NCBI RefSeq assembly: GCF_002018875.1
Contig: NZ_MVOL01000003.1
Coordinates: 62,001 to 126,000, forward strand
DNA from: Pseudomonas sp. MF4836
GTDB lineage: Bacteria; Pseudomonadota; Gammaproteobacteria; Pseudomonadales; Pseudomonadaceae
DNA length: 64,000 bases
Reading direction: 5' to 3'
A model generated the notes under the pieces. That model did not search any database, was not told where the DNA came from, and saw only the letters and a program-made list of their open reading frames with translations. A program made the position numbers and the translations under genes. Below are positions 42,376 through 54,483 of this stretch, one piece after another. The stretch's first letter is position 1. Every line of letters begins with the position of its first letter.

Positions 42376-42780
42376 ATGCTTTGGCAACTGGCCCAGATGC
42401 TCTGGGTCGGTGGCTTGTGGCTTCTGCACATCGGTTTGCTGCCGGTGCTCGAGCAAATAGGCTTGGCACCGCTGCTGATCGACGATATCGGCAAAATGCT
42501 GGGTGCGTTGCTGGTGGGCTTTTCGGCGGCGTGCCTGGTGTTGCAGGTGCTGATATTGATTCAGTCCGAAGGACTGGCAAGCGTGTGGCGGGATATTCGC
42601 GGGCAGCTGCTGCTGATGGGGCTTTATGCGTGTGCGATGTATTTCGTGGTGCGCATGCTGTTGCCTGAGGCGCAACGCTGGCAATTGTTCAGCTATCTTG
42701 TGCTTGGGTTTTCCGGCCTGGTGCTGGTGCTGCAGCCAGTCCCTGGATGGGGTGGCAGGGTACGCGAAGCGCACCCTTGA
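42376..42780 (+). CDS. Four-helix inner membrane protein, conserved downstream of greA
   Basis: 134 residues from the ATG at 42376. Four hydrophobic helices span most of the chain (about 5-25, 38-58, 72-92, 102-119), with a short basic tail. The pattern MLWVGGLWLLHIGLLP resembles DUF4149-type membrane proteins. It follows greA by 28 bases and converges on yhbY. Function unknown. Confidence 0.75.
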   Translation: MLWQLAQMLWVGGLWLLHIGLLPVLEQIGLAPLLIDDIGKMLGALLVGFSAACLVLQVLILIQSEGLASVWRDIRGQLLLMGLYACAMYFVVRMLLPEAQRWQLFSYLVLGFSGLVLVLQPVPGWGGRVREAHP

Positions 42781-42792
42781 CCCTTGTCGACG

Positions 42793-43101
42793 TCAGTGGA
42801 AGCGATGGACGTTCGACAGTTGCTTGTTTACCTTGGCGTTTTTGCGGTAAATCAACGCCATTTTGCCGATGACTTGCACCAAGTCAGCCTTGCCCGCCTT
42901 GCACAGCTCGGCGATGACCGCCAGGCGAGGCTCGCGCTCGAGGATGTTGAGTTTGATCTTGATCAGCTCATGATCGCTCAAGGCGCGTTCAAGTTCGGCT
43001 AATACACCTTCGGTCAAACCGTTGTCAGCCACAGTCAATACTGGTTTCAGATGGTGGCCAATGGATTTGTACTGTTTCTTCTGCTCTTGAGTGAGCGGCA
43101 T
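42793..43101 (-). CDS. yhbY: CRM-domain RNA-binding protein YhbY
   Basis: 102 residues, one CRM domain: IGHHLKPVLTVADNGLTEGV and a following GKADLVQVIGKMALIYR. In E. coli YhbY binds pre-50S ribosomal particles. It diverges from rlmE, its usual neighbour. Confidence 0.95.
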   Translation of the reverse strand: MPLTQEQKKQYKSIGHHLKPVLTVADNGLTEGVLAELERALSDHELIKIKLNILEREPRLAVIAELCKAGKADLVQVIGKMALIYRKNAKVNKQLSNVHRFH

Positions 43102-43204
43102 AATCTGACCCCTGCGTCTGATCTTGTAAAAAGCGGCGGCCAGTTTACCCGAGCGAGTCCGGGACCGCCCAGTTAATCACTACCCGTTTTATTTGAGGTG
43201 GCCC

Positions 43205-43834
43205 GTGGCCCGTTCCAAGACAAGCCTTAAGTGGCTGCAAAGACATGTCAATGATCCCTATGTGAAGCAGGCGCAGAAGGATGGTTACCGCTCGCGTGCG
43301 AGTTACAAGCTTCTGGAGGTCCAGGAGAAATACAAACTGATCCGTCCAGGTATGAGTGTTGTCGACCTGGGAGCGGCGCCCGGTGGCTGGTCGCAGGTTA
43401 CTAGTCGGCTGATCGGTGGTCAGGGGCGACTGATCGCCTCGGACATCCTGGAAATGGACAGCATTCCGGACGTGACTTTCATCCAGGGTGACTTCACCCG
43501 GGACGACGTGCTCGCTCAGATCCTTGAAGCTGTTGGTAATTCGCAGGTGGACCTTGTGATTTCCGATATGGCCCCCAATATGAGTGGTACGCCTGAGGTG
43601 GACATGCCGAAAGCCATGTTTTTATGTGAGCTGGCTCTTGATCTGGCGGCTCGGATACTCAAGCCGGGTGGTAATTTCGTGATCAAGGTGTTTCAGGGCG
43701 AAGGGTTTGATGCTTACGTGAAGGACGCTCGTCAGAAATTCGACAAGGTCCAGATGATAAAGCCGGACTCTTCCCGTGGCAGTTCCCGCGAGCAATACAT
43801 GCTGGCTTGGGGCTACCGCGGCCGTAGTGAATAA
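43205..43834 (+). CDS. rlmE: 23S rRNA 2'-O-ribose U2552 methyltransferase
   Basis: 209 residues with a GTG start after GAGGTGGCCC. The SAM site [14 protein letters not shown] and the K-D-K-E tetrad of the family are visible (SDMAPNMSG with the catalytic Asp, and [11 protein letters not shown] with the Lys). It methylates U2552 in the A loop. Also called FtsJ/RrmJ. Upstream of ftsH, as in most gammaproteobacteria. Confidence 0.97.
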   Translation: MARSKTSLKWLQRHVNDPYVKQAQKDGYRSRASYKLLEVQEKYKLIRPGMSVVDLGAAPGGWSQVTSRLIGGQGRLIASDILEMDSIPDVTFIQGDFTRDDVLAQILEAVGNSQVDLVISDMAPNMSGTPEVDMPKAMFLCELALDLAARILKPGGNFVIKVFQGEGFDAYVKDARQKFDKVQMIKPDSSRGSSREQYMLAWGYRGRSE

Positions 43835-44027
43835 ATCGAGGTTTTTTGGCGGGTCGATAGGTTTTTCGTATTTCGCCCCGTGAGCATTAGCGAATATTGT
43901 GTAGAAAGTGTTTCACAAAGGGTTACAGACGGCGCCTGCCAGAGCCGTAGGTAATGTAGTAAGTTAGGCCGGTGAATATCATGCGAAGCGCGCGCCAGTA
44001 GCGGAGCTTGCTTCAGAGGGTAGTTAA

Positions 44028-45941
44028 TTGAACGATATGGCAAAGAATCTGATCCTGTGGTTGATCATTGCGGCTGTCCTGGTGACGGTAATGAACAACT
44101 TCTCCAGCCCTAACGAGCCGCAGACCCTCAACTATTCCGACTTCATCCAGCAAGTTAAGGATGGCAAGGTCGAGCGCGTAGCGGTAGACGGCTACGTGAT
44201 TACCGGCAAACGCAACGATGGCGACAGCTTCAAGACCATCCGTCCTGCTATCCAGGACAACGGCCTGATCGGTGACCTGGTGGATAACCACGTGGTTGTC
44301 GAAGGCAAGCAGCCTGAGCAGCAAAGCATCTGGACCCAGCTTCTGGTCGCCAGCTTCCCGATTCTGGTCATCATTGCCGTGTTCATGTTCTTCATGCGGC
44401 AGATGCAGGGCGGTGCAGGCGGCAAGGGTGGACCCATGAGCTTCGGCAAGAGCAAGGCGCGCCTGCTCTCTGAAGATCAGGTGAAGACCACCCTGGGTGA
44501 CGTTGCAGGTTGTGACGAAGCCAAGGAAGAAGTGGGCGAGCTGGTCGAGTTCCTTCGTGATCCGGGCAAGTTCCAGCGTCTGGGTGGCCGCATTCCTCGT
44601 GGTGTGCTGATGGTTGGCCCTCCAGGTACCGGTAAAACCCTGCTGGCCAAGGCTATTGCCGGCGAAGCAAAAGTCCCGTTCTTCACCATTTCCGGTTCCG
44701 ATTTCGTCGAAATGTTCGTCGGCGTGGGCGCCAGTCGTGTTCGCGACATGTTCGAACAAGCCAAGAAGCACGCGCCGTGCATCATCTTCATCGATGAAAT
44801 CGACGCCGTCGGTCGTCACCGTGGCGCCGGCATGGGCGGCGGTCATGACGAGCGCGAGCAGACGCTTAACCAGTTGCTGGTTGAGATGGATGGCTTTGAA
44901 ATGAACGACGGCATCATCGTGATCGCTGCGACCAACCGTCCGGACGTACTGGATCCTGCGTTGCTGCGTCCGGGCCGTTTCGACCGTCAGGTTGTCGTCG
45001 GTTTGCCGGACATTCGTGGTCGTGAGCAGATTCTCAAGGTTCACATGCGCAAAGTGCCTATGGGTGAGGACGTCGCTCCGGCCGTGATCGCTCGTGGTAC
45101 CCCTGGCTTCTCGGGCGCCGACCTGGCCAACCTGGTGAACGAAGCATCTTTGTTTGCGGCTCGTACCGGCAAGCGCATCGTTGAAATGAAAGAGTTTGAG
45201 CTGGCCAAAGACAAGATCATGATGGGCGCCGAGCGCAAATCCATGGTCATGTCCGAGAAAGAAAAGCAGAACACCGCTTATCACGAGGCGGGCCACGCTA
45301 TCGTCGGCCGTGTTGTGCCTGAGCATGACCCGGTTTACAAAGTGTCGATCATTCCGCGCGGTCGTGCGCTGGGTGTGACCATGTTCCTGCCGGAAGAAGA
45401 TCGCTACAGCTTGTCCAAGCGTGCCCTTATCAGCCAGATCTGCTCCCTGTACGGCGGCCGTATTGCTGAAGAGATGACCTTGGGTTTCGACGGTGTGACC
45501 ACCGGCGCCTCCAACGACATCATGCGGGCGAGTCAGATCGCACGGAACATGGTCACCAAGTGGGGCCTGTCCGAGAAGCTTGGCCCGTTGATGTATGCCG
45601 AAGAAGAGGGTGAAGTATTCCTCGGTCGCGGCGGTGGCGGTCAAAGCGCGAGTTTCTCGGGTGAGACGGCCAAGCTGATCGACTCCGAAGTGCGCAGCAT
45701 CATTGATCAATGTTATGGCACGGCGAAGCAAATCCTGACGGATAACCGTGACAAGCTGGATGCCATGGCCGATGCCTTGATGAAGTACGAAACCATTGAT
45801 GCCGAGCAGATCGACGACATCATGGCGGGTCGTACTCCGCGTGAGCCGCGGGATTGGGAAGGTGGCTCGGGCACTACTCCACCTGTTGTGCAGAATGAGC
45901 GTCCAGAAACCCCGATTGGCGGCCCAGCTGCTGACCATTAA
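44028..45941 (+). CDS. ftsH: ATP-dependent zinc metalloprotease FtsH
   Basis: 637 residues with a TTG start after AGAGGG; the in-frame ATG three codons later is an alternative. Two membrane helices (about 5-23 and 103-122) flank a periplasmic part. The AAA domain has Walker A GPPGTGKT at 197-204 and FIDEIDAVG, followed by the protease with HEAGH at 419-423. It degrades membrane and regulatory proteins. folP follows after eight bases. Confidence 0.98.
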   Translation: MNDMAKNLILWLIIAAVLVTVMNNFSSPNEPQTLNYSDFIQQVKDGKVERVAVDGYVITGKRNDGDSFKTIRPAIQDNGLIGDLVDNHVVVEGKQPEQQSIWTQLLVASFPILVIIAVFMFFMRQMQGGAGGKGGPMSFGKSKARLLSEDQVKTTLGDVAGCDEAKEEVGELVEFLRDPGKFQRLGGRIPRGVLMVGPPGTGKTLLAKAIAGEAKVPFFTISGSDFVEMFVGVGASRVRDMFEQAKKHAPCIIFIDEIDAVGRHRGAGMGGGHDEREQTLNQLLVEMDGFEMNDGIIVIAATNRPDVLDPALLRPGRFDRQVVVGLPDIRGREQILKVHMRKVPMGEDVAPAVIARGTPGFSGADLANLVNEASLFAARTGKRIVEMKEFELAKDKIMMGAERKSMVMSEKEKQNTAYHEAGHAIVGRVVPEHDPVYKVSIIPRGRALGVTMFLPEEDRYSLSKRALISQICSLYGGRIAEEMTLGFDGVTTGASNDIMRASQIARNMVTKWGLSEKLGPLMYAEEEGEVFLGRGGGGQSASFSGETAKLIDSEVRSIIDQCYGTAKQILTDNRDKLDAMADALMKYETIDAEQIDDIMAGRTPREPRDWEGGSGTTPPVVQNERPETPIGGPAADH

Positions 45942-45949
45942 GGTTTGAA

Positions 45950-46801
45950 ATGACTTCTGTGTCGTCCTCAACCCGGTTGCCTTGCGGCAACCGGGTTCTT
46001 GATTTGGCCCATACGCATGTTATGGGCATTCTTAATGTCACTCCTGACTCCTTCTCCGATGGCGGTCGTTTCAGCCAGCTTGACGCTGCCTTGCGGCATG
46101 CCGAGGCAATGGTTGCGGCCGGTGCTACGCTGATCGATGTTGGCGGTGAGTCGACTAGGCCTGGCGCACGAGCGGTTTCTCCCCTGGAGGAGCTGGAGCG
46201 AGTGGCACCGATTGTCGAGCGGATTCATCGCGAACTGGATGTGATCATCTCTGTGGACACTTCCACGCCTGCGGTTATGCGAGAGACTGCGCGCCTGGGG
46301 GCTGGCCTCATCAACGATGTGCGCTCCCTTCAGCGTGATGGTGCGCTGGACGCCGCTGCAGCTACCGGCTTGCCGGTATGTCTGATGCACATGCTGGGTG
46401 AGCCTGGCGATATGCAGAATGATCCGCACTATCGCAGCGTGACTGAGGAAGTGTGTGAGTTTTTGGCTGAGCGCATGGCTCAATGTGCGGCGGTCGGCAT
46501 CGCAGCTGAGCGGATCGTGCTTGATCCGGGTTTTGGTTTCGCCAAGACCCTGCAGCATAACTTGAGCCTGCTCAAGCATATGGAGGCCTTGAATGTCTTC
46601 GGACGCCCCCTGCTGGTAGGGGTTTCCCGCAAGAGCATGATAGGTCACGCCCTGAATCGTCCGGTGGGAGAGCGCCTCTATGGTGGCCTGGCTCTCGCTG
46701 CGCTGGCCATGGGCAAGGGCGCGCGGATTTTGCGCGTCCATGATGTGGCAGAGACGGTGGATGTGGTGCGGATGATCACGGCAGTGGAAATGGCCGAATA
46801 A
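45950..46801 (+). CDS. folP: Dihydropteroate synthase
   Basis: 283 residues. Typical signatures: [14 protein letters not shown] near 25 and [12 protein letters not shown] near 63. It joins pABA to a pterin pyrophosphate in folate synthesis and is the sulfonamide target. It follows ftsH by eight bases and precedes glmM, the common ftsH-folP-glmM order. Confidence 0.97.
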   Translation: MTSVSSSTRLPCGNRVLDLAHTHVMGILNVTPDSFSDGGRFSQLDAALRHAEAMVAAGATLIDVGGESTRPGARAVSPLEELERVAPIVERIHRELDVIISVDTSTPAVMRETARLGAGLINDVRSLQRDGALDAAAATGLPVCLMHMLGEPGDMQNDPHYRSVTEEVCEFLAERMAQCAAVGIAAERIVLDPGFGFAKTLQHNLSLLKHMEALNVFGRPLLVGVSRKSMIGHALNRPVGERLYGGLALAALAMGKGARILRVHDVAETVDVVRMITAVEMAE

Positions 46802-46817
46802 GAATGATGGAGCACTT

Positions 46818-48155
46818 ATGACTAAAAAATACTTTGGCACCGACGGCATTCGCGGTCGTGTGGGCGTGTACCCGATTACCCCCGATTTCATGCTCAAGCT
46901 CGGTTGGGCCGCTGGTATGGCCTTCCGTAGCATGGGCGCTTGTCGTGTTCTGGTGGGTAAGGACACGCGAATTTCCGGGTACATGTTCGAATCTGCACTG
47001 GAGGCCGGTCTTTCCGCCGCAGGTGCCGATGTTTTGCTGCTGGGGCCTATGCCGACGCCGGCCATTGCTTATCTGACGCGGACGTTCCATGCCGAGGCCG
47101 GGATTGTGATCAGTGCGTCGCACAATCCGCATGATGATAACGGCATCAAGTTCTTCTCCGGTGAGGGCACCAAGCTTCCGGATGAAGTGGAATTGATGAT
47201 CGAAGAGCTGCTGGACGCCCCCATGACCGTGGTGGAGTCGAGCAAGCTGGGCAAAGTGTCGCGGATCAATGACGCCTCTGGGCGTTACATTGAATTTTGC
47301 AAAAGCAGCGTACCTTCCAGCACCAGTTTTGCGGGTCTGAAAATCGTCCTCGACTGTGCTCATGGCGCTACCTACAAGGTGGCTCCAAGCGTGTTCCGCG
47401 AGTTGGGTGCTGACGTCACTGTGCTGTCGGCGCAGCCCAACGGCTTGAACATCAACGACAATTGCGGTTCGACCCATATGTCGCAGTTGCAGGCCGCGGT
47501 ATTGGCTGAGCATGCCGACCTTGGGATTGCCTTCGATGGCGACGGCGACCGGGTGCTGATGGTCGATCACACCGGGGCGATTGTCGACGGCGATGAGCTG
47601 CTGTTTATCATTTCCCGTGATCTGCACGAGCGTGATCGCCTGCAGGGCGGCGTTGTAGGGACCTTGATGAGCAACCTGGGGCTCGAACTGGCCCTGGCTG
47701 ATCTGGGGATTCCCTTCGTGCGCGCCAATGTCGGCGACCGCTACGTGATTGCCGAGCTGATCGAGCGTAAATGGCAGGTGGGCGGCGAGAATTCGGGGCA
47801 TATCGTGTGTTTCCGGCATGCCACCACGGGTGACGCAATCATCGCTGCACTCCAGGTGTTGATGGCGCTCAAGACGCGTAACGAGAGCTTGGCTCAGTCC
47901 CGTCAGGCGCTGCGCAAGTGCCCGCAAGTTCTGGTCAACGTGCGTTTTTCCGGTGGCAAGAACCCGGTCGAGCATCCGGCGGTCAAGGAAGCGTGTGAGC
48001 GTGTTACGGCTGCCATGGCGGGGCGCGGTCGCGTGTTGCTGCGCAAGTCGGGTACCGAGCCTTTGGTGCGCGTCATGGTCGAAGGTGACGACGAGGCTGT
48101 GGTTCGTGGCTACGCCGATGAGCTGGCAAAACTGGTTGCTGAAGTTTCTGCCTGA
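46818..48155 (+). CDS. glmM: Phosphoglucosamine mutase
   Basis: 445 residues, full length. The catalytic serine is S101 in [12 protein letters not shown]; the metal loop DGDGDR and the sugar loop GGENSGH are present, and the phosphate loop [12 protein letters not shown] is near the C terminus. It makes glucosamine-1-phosphate for peptidoglycan and LPS. Ribosome binding site GGAG before the ATG. Confidence 0.98.
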   Translation: MTKKYFGTDGIRGRVGVYPITPDFMLKLGWAAGMAFRSMGACRVLVGKDTRISGYMFESALEAGLSAAGADVLLLGPMPTPAIAYLTRTFHAEAGIVISASHNPHDDNGIKFFSGEGTKLPDEVELMIEELLDAPMTVVESSKLGKVSRINDASGRYIEFCKSSVPSSTSFAGLKIVLDCAHGATYKVAPSVFRELGADVTVLSAQPNGLNINDNCGSTHMSQLQAAVLAEHADLGIAFDGDGDRVLMVDHTGAIVDGDELLFIISRDLHERDRLQGGVVGTLMSNLGLELALADLGIPFVRANVGDRYVIAELIERKWQVGGENSGHIVCFRHATTGDAIIAALQVLMALKTRNESLAQSRQALRKCPQVLVNVRFSGGKNPVEHPAVKEACERVTAAMAGRGRVLLRKSGTEPLVRVMVEGDDEAVVRGYADELAKLVAEVSA

Positions 48156-48221
48156 TTTCGGCTTGCCAGTGTTAACGCGGTTGGGTAACATCTGCGCCCA
48201 CTTTGACCGACGAGGTACAGC

Positions 48222-48977
48222 ATGCGTCGCCCTATGGTAGCTGGTAACTGGAAGATGCACGGTACCCGCGCCAGCGTCGCTGAGCTGATCAATGGCCTTC
48301 GTCATCTGGCCTTGCCTAGCGGTGTTGATGTCGCGGTATTCCCTCCTTGCCTGTATATCAATCAAGTGATTGATGGCCTGAAAGGAAAGTCGATTTCGGT
48401 CGGCGCGCAGAATTCTGCGGTGGAATCCATGCAAGGTGCGCTGACGGGTGAGATTGCTCCCAGTCAGTTGGTGGACGCAGGTTGTTCTCTGGTGCTGGTT
48501 GGGCACTCTGAACGCCGCCTGATCATGGGCGAGCGTGATGTGACTCTCAACCGCAAGTTCGCAGCAGCACAGGCATGTGGCTTGAAGCCGATACTGTGTG
48601 TGGGGGAGACCCTGGAGCAGCGCGAAGCCGGTAAGACCCTGGAAGTTGTCGGGCGTCAACTGGGCAGCATCATCGAAGAGCTGGGTGTTGGCGCTTTCGC
48701 CAATGCGGTCATCGCTTACGAGCCGGTCTGGGCCATTGGCACCGGGCTGACTGCTTCACCGCAACAGGCGCAGGATGTGCATGCAGCCATTCGCGCGCAG
48801 TTGGCGGCAGAGAATTCTGAGGTCGCACGAGGTGTGCGACTTCTATACGGCGGCAGCGTGAAGGCGGCCAATGCGGTCGAACTGTTCGGCATGCCGGATA
48901 TCGATGGGGGGCTCATTGGTGGAGCTTCCCTGAATGCAGATGAGTTCGGTGCGATTTGTCGCGCCGCGGGAAACTGA
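48222..48977 (+). CDS. tpiA: Triosephosphate isomerase
   Basis: 251 residues. Lys11 in GNWKMHG, His95 in GHSERR and Glu167 in [11 protein letters not shown] are the active-site residues. It interconverts the triose phosphates. The ATG follows GAGGTACAGC. secG starts four bases after its stop. Confidence 0.98.
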   Translation: MRRPMVAGNWKMHGTRASVAELINGLRHLALPSGVDVAVFPPCLYINQVIDGLKGKSISVGAQNSAVESMQGALTGEIAPSQLVDAGCSLVLVGHSERRLIMGERDVTLNRKFAAAQACGLKPILCVGETLEQREAGKTLEVVGRQLGSIIEELGVGAFANAVIAYEPVWAIGTGLTASPQQAQDVHAAIRAQLAAENSEVARGVRLLYGGSVKAANAVELFGMPDIDGGLIGGASLNADEFGAICRAAGN

Positions 48978-48981
48978 AAAA

Positions 48982-49365
48982 ATGCTGGAAACAGTCGTAG
49001 TCGTTTTTCATCTGCTGGGCGCTCTGGGCGTAGTTGCTCTGGTTTTGCTGCAGCAGGGTAAAGGTGCGGATGCTGGTGCGTCTTTCGGTGCAGGTGCTTC
49101 AAATACTGTGTTCGGAAGCCAAGGTTCCTCTACCTTTCTTAGTAAGTTTACTGCTATACTTGCCGCAGGTTTCTTCATAACCAGCTTGGGGTTAGGTTAC
49201 TTTGCTAAAGAGAAAGCTCATGAGCTGACTCAAGTAGGTTTGCCAAACCCAGCGGTGTTGGAAGTTCCAAAGCAAAAGCCGGCTTCTGATGATGTACCGG
49301 TGCTTCAAGAGCAAAAGTCGGCTAACACTGCGACTGACGTACCTCCAGCTCAAGAGCAAAAGTAA
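48982..49365 (+). CDS. secG: Protein translocase subunit SecG
   Basis: 127 residues from the ATG at 48982. Two hydrophobic helices (about 3-21 and 53-73) flank the loop with QGKGADAG...FG, typical of SecG. The C-terminal 40 residues are polar and include two similar blocks ending in QEQK. It assists SecYE in protein export. tRNA-Leu follows 30 bases later. Confidence 0.95.
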   Translation: MLETVVVVFHLLGALGVVALVLLQQGKGADAGASFGAGASNTVFGSQGSSTFLSKFTAILAAGFFITSLGLGYFAKEKAHELTQVGLPNPAVLEVPKQKPASDDVPVLQEQKSANTATDVPPAQEQK

Positions 49366-49394
49366 GAAGGGTTTCACGCAGTAACGCAGTATTT

Positions 49395-49480
49395 GCCGAG
49401 GTGGTGGAATTGGTAGACACGCAACCTTGAGGTGGTTGTGCCCATAGGGTGTAGGGGTTCGAGTCCCCTTCTCGGTACCA
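49395..49480 (+). tRNA. tRNA-Leu(GAG)
   Basis: 86 nt with an encoded CCA, a long variable arm and loop TTGAGGT (anticodon GAG). GGTTCGAGTCC is the T arm. Confidence 0.95.
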
Positions 49481-49489
49481 ATTATCAGG

Positions 49490-49513
49490 AGAGCCCGCTG
49501 TTGCGGGCTTTCT
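49490..49513 (+). terminator. Hairpin after tRNA-Leu
   Basis: AGCCCGC (49492-49498) pairs with GCGGGCT (49503-49509), then TTCTT. It lies between the two tRNA genes. Confidence 0.7.
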
Positions 49514-49576
49514 TGTAGGTGGAAGGTTACATTGACCCTTAAGGGGATCGGTCGTATACTTCCGCCCCAGCTTTGT

Positions 49577-49653
<77 letters not shown>

Positions 49654-49663
49654 GTTTTAGCGG

Positions 49664-49685
49664 AGCCCCTTTTCAGGGGCTTTTT
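49664..49685 (+). terminator. Terminator after initiator tRNA
   Basis: AGCCCCT (49664-49670) pairs with AGGGGCT (49675-49681) around TTTC, and T continues to 49685. Confidence 0.8.
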
Positions 49686-49731
49686 GTTAGCTGGACACTT
49701 TATAACGCCGCTATTCAACGGCGTTTCCGGG

Positions 49732-49753
49732 ATGGGCGCTTCGCCCATTTTTT
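49732..49753 (+). terminator. Second hairpin in the rimP leader
   Basis: ATGGGCG (49732-49738) pairs with CGCCCAT (49742-49748), then TTTTTT to 49753. Another hairpin, AACGCCG with CGGCGTT, lies just before. It ends 30 bases before rimP and may attenuate the operon. Confidence 0.7.
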
Positions 49754-49783
49754 ATTTGCACAAGCATGCACGAGGGGGTTCAG

Positions 49784-50242
49784 GTGTCGAGCAAGCTAGA
49801 ACAGTTGCAGGCCTTGTTGGCCCCGGTGGTCGTGGCCCTTGGCTATGAATGCTGGGGTATCGAGTTTTCAGCTCAAGGCCGCCACTCACTGTTGCGCGTT
49901 TATATTGATAAAGAAGGCGGTGTGCTGGTGGACGATTGCGCCATCGTCAGCCGTCAGATCAGCGGTGTTCTGGATGTCGAAGATCCAATCACTGTTGAGT
50001 ACACCCTTGAAGTTTCCTCTCCTGGCATGGAACGCCCGCTGTTCACTCTTGAACAGTTTGCCAAGTATGTCGGTGAACAAGTGAAGATCAAGCTGCGCTC
50101 GCCTTTCGAAGGTCGGCGTAATTTTCAGGGCCTTCTCCGCGGGATAGAGGAGCAGGACATCGTGGTGCAGGTAGAAGACCATGAGTTCCTGTTGCCGATC
50201 GATATGATCGACAAGGCCAACATAATTCCCAGTTTTGACTGA
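49784..50242 (+). CDS. rimP: Ribosome maturation factor RimP
   Basis: 152 residues with a GTG start at 49784 after GAGGGGGTTCAG; this matches the normal start ([11 protein letters not shown]). The family pattern [11 protein letters not shown]...DDC and [10 protein letters not shown] is clear. It helps 30S assembly. First gene of the nusA operon. Confidence 0.96.
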   Translation: MSSKLEQLQALLAPVVVALGYECWGIEFSAQGRHSLLRVYIDKEGGVLVDDCAIVSRQISGVLDVEDPITVEYTLEVSSPGMERPLFTLEQFAKYVGEQVKIKLRSPFEGRRNFQGLLRGIEEQDIVVQVEDHEFLLPIDMIDKANIIPSFD

Positions 50243-50289
50243 GACGCGGATCCCGCGGATCCAATGGCTTGCGAAAGGCGAGGCGTACG

Positions 50290-51771
50290 ATGAGCAAAGA
50301 AGTACTGCTGGTTGTTGAGTCGGTATCCAATGAAAAGGGTGTACCGGCAAGCGTGATTTTTGAAGCGCTGGAGCTGGCTTTGGCCACGGCTACCAAAAAG
50401 CGTTTTGAAGACGAAGTTGACCTGCGTGTGGAAATCAACCGCCACACCGGTGCCTACGAGACTTTCCGTCGCTGGACTGTCGTCGAGGAAGCCGACCTGG
50501 ACGATCCTGCGATCGAAACCTGGCCGAGCAAGGTTGCTGAAACGCATCCTGGCGCCAAGGTTGGCGACATCGTTGAAGAAAAGATCGACTCCATCGAGTT
50601 CGGCCGCATCGCTGCACAGACTGCCAAGCAAGTCATCGTGCAGAAGGTTCGCGAAGCTGAGCGTGCTCAAGTCGTCGATGCCTATCGCGAGCGCCTGGGT
50701 GAAATCATCTCCGGCACCGTGAAAAAAGTAACCCGCGACAATGTGATCGTCGACCTGGGTAACAACGCAGAAGCGTTGCTGGCCCGTGAAGACATCATTT
50801 CTCGCGAAACTTTCCGGGTTGGCGTGCGCCTGCGTGCGCTGCTCAAGGAAATCCGCACCGAGAACCGCGGCCCTCAGCTGATCCTGTCGCGTACCGCGCC
50901 GGAAATGCTGATCGAGCTGTTCCGTATTGAAGTGCCGGAAATCGCTGAAGGCCTGATCGAAGTAATGGCTGCCTCCCGTGACCCGGGTTCGCGCGCCAAG
51001 ATCGCGGTCCGCTCCAAAGACAAGCGCATCGACCCGCAGGGCGCGTGCATTGGTATGCGCGGTTCGCGCGTCCAGGCCGTTTCCGGTGAGTTGGGTGGCG
51101 AGCGTGTGGATATCGTCCTGTGGGATGACAACCCGGCGCAGTTCGTGATCAACGCCATGTCCCCGGCTGAGGTTGCGGCAATTATCGTTGACGAAGATGC
51201 CCATGCAATGGACATCGCCGTTGGCGCAGACAATCTGGCCCAGGCCATCGGTCGCGGTGGTCAGAACGTGCGTCTGGCCAGCCAGTTGACTGGCTGGACC
51301 CTGAACGTCATGACCGAATCGGACATCCAGGCTAAGCAGCAAGCAGAAACCGGCGACATCCTGCGCAACTTCATCGACGAGCTGGAAGTCGACGAAGACC
51401 TGGCGCAGGTGCTGGTAGATGAAGGCTTTACCAGCCTGGAAGAGATTGCCTACGTACCGTTGGAAGAAATGCTCAACATCGACGGCTTTGACGAAGACAC
51501 CGTCAACGAGCTTCGCGCTCGGGCCAAGGATCGCTTGTTGACTAAAGCCATCGCTACTGAGGAAAAGCTGGCAGACGCCCATCCGGCCGAAGACCTGCTC
51601 TCGCTTGAGGGTATGGACAAGGATTTGGCGATGGAACTGGCGGTGCGCGGCGTAATTACCCGCGAAGACCTGGCCGAGCAGTCTATTGACGACCTGCTCG
51701 ACATCGACGGCATTGACGATGATCGTGCCGGCAAGTTGATCATGGCCGCCCGAGCCCATTGGTTCGAGTAA
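50290..51771 (+). CDS. nusA: Transcription termination/antitermination factor NusA
   Basis: 493 residues from the ATG at 50290. An N-terminal RNA polymerase-binding domain, an S1 domain (about 135-200), two KH domains ([20 protein letters not shown] near 245) and two C-terminal acidic repeats (about 360-493). infB follows after 27 bases. Confidence 0.97.
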   Translation: MSKEVLLVVESVSNEKGVPASVIFEALELALATATKKRFEDEVDLRVEINRHTGAYETFRRWTVVEEADLDDPAIETWPSKVAETHPGAKVGDIVEEKIDSIEFGRIAAQTAKQVIVQKVREAERAQVVDAYRERLGEIISGTVKKVTRDNVIVDLGNNAEALLAREDIISRETFRVGVRLRALLKEIRTENRGPQLILSRTAPEMLIELFRIEVPEIAEGLIEVMAASRDPGSRAKIAVRSKDKRIDPQGACIGMRGSRVQAVSGELGGERVDIVLWDDNPAQFVINAMSPAEVAAIIVDEDAHAMDIAVGADNLAQAIGRGGQNVRLASQLTGWTLNVMTESDIQAKQQAETGDILRNFIDELEVDEDLAQVLVDEGFTSLEEIAYVPLEEMLNIDGFDEDTVNELRARAKDRLLTKAIATEEKLADAHPAEDLLSLEGMDKDLAMELAVRGVITREDLAEQSIDDLLDIDGIDDDRAGKLIMAARAHWFE

Positions 51772-51798
51772 TTAGGCGCGGCCTGAGGAGAGAAGTGC

Positions 51799-54324
51799 AT
51801 GACGCAAGTCACGGTGAAACAACTGGCCGATGAGGTCAAAACACCGGTAGAGCGCCTGTTGCAGCAGATGCGTGAGGCAGGTCTGCCGCACACCGCCGCC
51901 GAGGAACATGTGAGCGACAGTGAGAAGCAGTCGTTGCTGACTCACTTGAAAAGCAGCCACAAGGCGAAAGTGGAAGAACCGCGCAAGATCACTTTGCAGC
52001 GTAAAACCACCAGCACCCTGCGTGTTGCTGGCAGCAAAAGCATCAGCGTTGAAGTACGCAAGAAGAAAGTCTTCGTACAGCGCAGCCCGGAAGAAATCGA
52101 AGCCGAGCGCAAACGCGAACTGGAAGAACGTCGCGCAGTAGAAAATGCTGCACGTCAGAAGGCTGAAGAAGAAGCCAAGCGTCGCGCCGAAGAAGAAGCG
52201 CGTCGCCAGCCTGCTGCTGCGCAAACCACGACTACCGAAGTTGCTGCAGCTCCTGCCGCAGTTGCCGAGCCTGTGCGTGAAAGCGCGCCGGTCGTGGCCG
52301 CTGCTCCAGCCCCTGCTGTCGACACTCGCAAGCGTGAAGAACAGCGCCGTCCTGACAAACCACGTGCCGACGATAACAATCGTCGCGGCAGTGGCGATGG
52401 TGAGCGCAAAAACGCTCCGCATCGTGCTTCGGTCAAGGAAAAGGCGCCGGCACCTCGCGTTGCCCCACGTACTACCGACGAAGAAAGCGACGGCTTCCGT
52501 CGTGGTGGTCGCGGCAAGGCCAAGCTGAAAAAACGCAACGCCCACGGTTTCCAGAGCCCAACCGGCCCTGTCGTGCGCGAAGTGAAGATCGGCGAGACCA
52601 TCACTGTGGGCGATCTCGCTCAACAGATGTCGGTCAAGGCAGCTGAAATCATTAAGTTCATGTTCAAGCTGGGCACTCCGGCCACCATCAACCAGGTACT
52701 GGATCAGGAAACTGCCCAACTGGTTGCTGAAGAGCTGGGCCACAAAGTGACCCTGGTCAGCGACACTGCCCTGGAAGATTCCCTGGCCGAGTCCCTGAAG
52801 TTTGAAGGCGAGACCTTCTCCCGTGCACCAGTCGTGACCGTAATGGGCCACGTTGACCACGGTAAGACCTCGCTGCTCGACTACATCCGTCGTGCCAAGG
52901 TAGCGGCCGGCGAAGCCGGTGGTATCACCCAGCACATCGGTGCGTACCACGTTGAAACCGAACGCGGCATGGTCACCTTCCTCGACACCCCAGGTCACGC
53001 CGCGTTTACCGCCATGCGTGCCCGTGGTGCCAAGGCGACTGACATCGTGATCCTGGTAGTTGCGGCGGACGACGGCGTAATGCCGCAGACCATTGAAGCT
53101 GTCCAGCACGCCAAGGCGGCCGGTGTTCCTCTGGTTGTGGCTGTGAACAAAATCGACAAGCCGGGCGCCGATCTCGATCGCATCCGTAGCGAACTGTCGG
53201 TTCACGGCGTGACCTCGGAAGAGTGGGGCGGCGACACCCCGTTCGTATCGGTTTCGGCGAAAGTCGGTACCGGTGTAGACGAACTGCTCGAAGCTGTTCT
53301 GCTGCAAGCCGAAGTTCTCGAACTGAAAGCAACTCCATCGGCCCCGGGTCGTGGTGTTGTGGTTGAATCGCGTCTCGACAAAGGTCGTGGCCCGGTTGCT
53401 ACCGTTCTGGTTCAAGACGGTACCCTGCGCCAAGGCGACATGGTACTGGTCGGTTCGAACTATGGCCGCGTTCGCGCCATGCTCGACGAGAACGGCAAGC
53501 CAATCAAGGAAGCCGGTCCTTCCATCCCTGTCGAGATCCTCGGCCTGGACGGTACCCCGGACGCTGGCGACGAGATGAGCGTGGTTGCCGACGAGAAGAA
53601 AGCCCGTGAAGTGGCTCTGTTCCGTCAAGGCAAGTTCCGCGAAGTCAAGCTGGCCCGTGCTCACGCCGGCAAGCTTGAAAACATCTTCGAAAACATGGGT
53701 CAGGAAGAGAAGAAGACGCTCAACATCGTCCTCAAATCCGATGTCCGTGGTTCGCTGGAAGCGTTGAACGGTGCCTTGAACGGCCTGGGTAACGACGAAG
53801 TGCAAGTGCGTGTTGTGGGTGGCGGTGTCGGTGGTATCACCGAGTCCGACGCCAACCTGGCACTGGCCTCCAACGCTGTACTGTTCGGCTTCAACGTGCG
53901 TGCCGATGCTGGCGCTCGCAAGATCGTCGAGCAGGAAGGTCTGGATATGCGTTACTACAACGTGATCTACGACATCATCGAAGACGTCAAGAAAGCCCTC
54001 ACCGGTATGCTTGGCAGCGACGTGCGGGAGAACATCCTGGGTGTTGCTGAAGTCCGCGACGTGTTCCGTTCGCCGAAGTTTGGCGCGATCGCCGGTTGCA
54101 TGGTTATCGAAGGTGTTGTGCACCGTAACCGTCCAATCCGTGTACTGCGTGAAGACATCGTTATCTTCGAAGGCGAGCTGGAATCCCTGCGCCGCTTCAA
54201 GGATGACGCTTCCGAAGTACGTGCCGGCATGGAATGCGGTATCGGCGTGAAGAGCTACAACGACGTCAAAGTCGGTGACAAGATCGAAGTCTTCGAGAAG
54301 GTTCAGGTTGCTCGCAGCCTCTAA
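51799..54324 (+). CDS. infB: Translation initiation factor IF-2
   Basis: 841 residues. The N-terminal third is an alanine/glutamate/arginine-rich, low-complexity region (about 55-230) that is variable in the family. The GTPase domain has GHVDHGKT near 349, DTPGHAAF and NKID. The remaining domains bind fMet-tRNA. A hairpin separates it from rbfA. Confidence 0.98.
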   Translation: MTQVTVKQLADEVKTPVERLLQQMREAGLPHTAAEEHVSDSEKQSLLTHLKSSHKAKVEEPRKITLQRKTTSTLRVAGSKSISVEVRKKKVFVQRSPEEIEAERKRELEERRAVENAARQKAEEEAKRRAEEEARRQPAAAQTTTTEVAAAPAAVAEPVRESAPVVAAAPAPAVDTRKREEQRRPDKPRADDNNRRGSGDGERKNAPHRASVKEKAPAPRVAPRTTDEESDGFRRGGRGKAKLKKRNAHGFQSPTGPVVREVKIGETITVGDLAQQMSVKAAEIIKFMFKLGTPATINQVLDQETAQLVAEELGHKVTLVSDTALEDSLAESLKFEGETFSRAPVVTVMGHVDHGKTSLLDYIRRAKVAAGEAGGITQHIGAYHVETERGMVTFLDTPGHAAFTAMRARGAKATDIVILVVAADDGVMPQTIEAVQHAKAAGVPLVVAVNKIDKPGADLDRIRSELSVHGVTSEEWGGDTPFVSVSAKVGTGVDELLEAVLLQAEVLELKATPSAPGRGVVVESRLDKGRGPVATVLVQDGTLRQGDMVLVGSNYGRVRAMLDENGKPIKEAGPSIPVEILGLDGTPDAGDEMSVVADEKKAREVALFRQGKFREVKLARAHAGKLENIFENMGQEEKKTLNIVLKSDVRGSLEALNGALNGLGNDEVQVRVVGGGVGGITESDANLALASNAVLFGFNVRADAGARKIVEQEGLDMRYYNVIYDIIEDVKKALTGMLGSDVRENILGVAEVRDVFRSPKFGAIAGCMVIEGVVHRNRPIRVLREDIVIFEGELESLRRFKDDASEVRAGMECGIGVKSYNDVKVGDKIEVFEKVQVARSL

Positions 54325-54395
54325 CTCGCGCACTTCAAGGGCCGCCATGGGCTGCAGCATGAAACATGCTCGGACCATCGCAGGACTCTAAACGC

Positions 54396-54430
54396 AACGC
54401 CCGGTCTGGCTTCTGTCAGGCCGGGCGTTT
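54396..54430 (+). terminator. Hairpin between infB and rbfA
   Basis: AACGCCCGG (54396-54404) pairs with CCGGGCGTT (54421-54429) around a 16-base loop. The T tail is short, so partial termination or processing is more likely than a full stop. Confidence 0.6.
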
Positions 54431-54483
54431 GCCGCTTTCAGACCATGCGGGTTTCACCGCAGGGCAGTAACAGGTAACAAGAC

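Noticed and set aside
51772..54378. Long minus-strand frame opposite infB, and similar ones opposite dnaK, ftsH, pnp and glmM
   Set aside because: All lie fully antisense to well-identified core genes and show compositional shadows rather than protein-like patterns.
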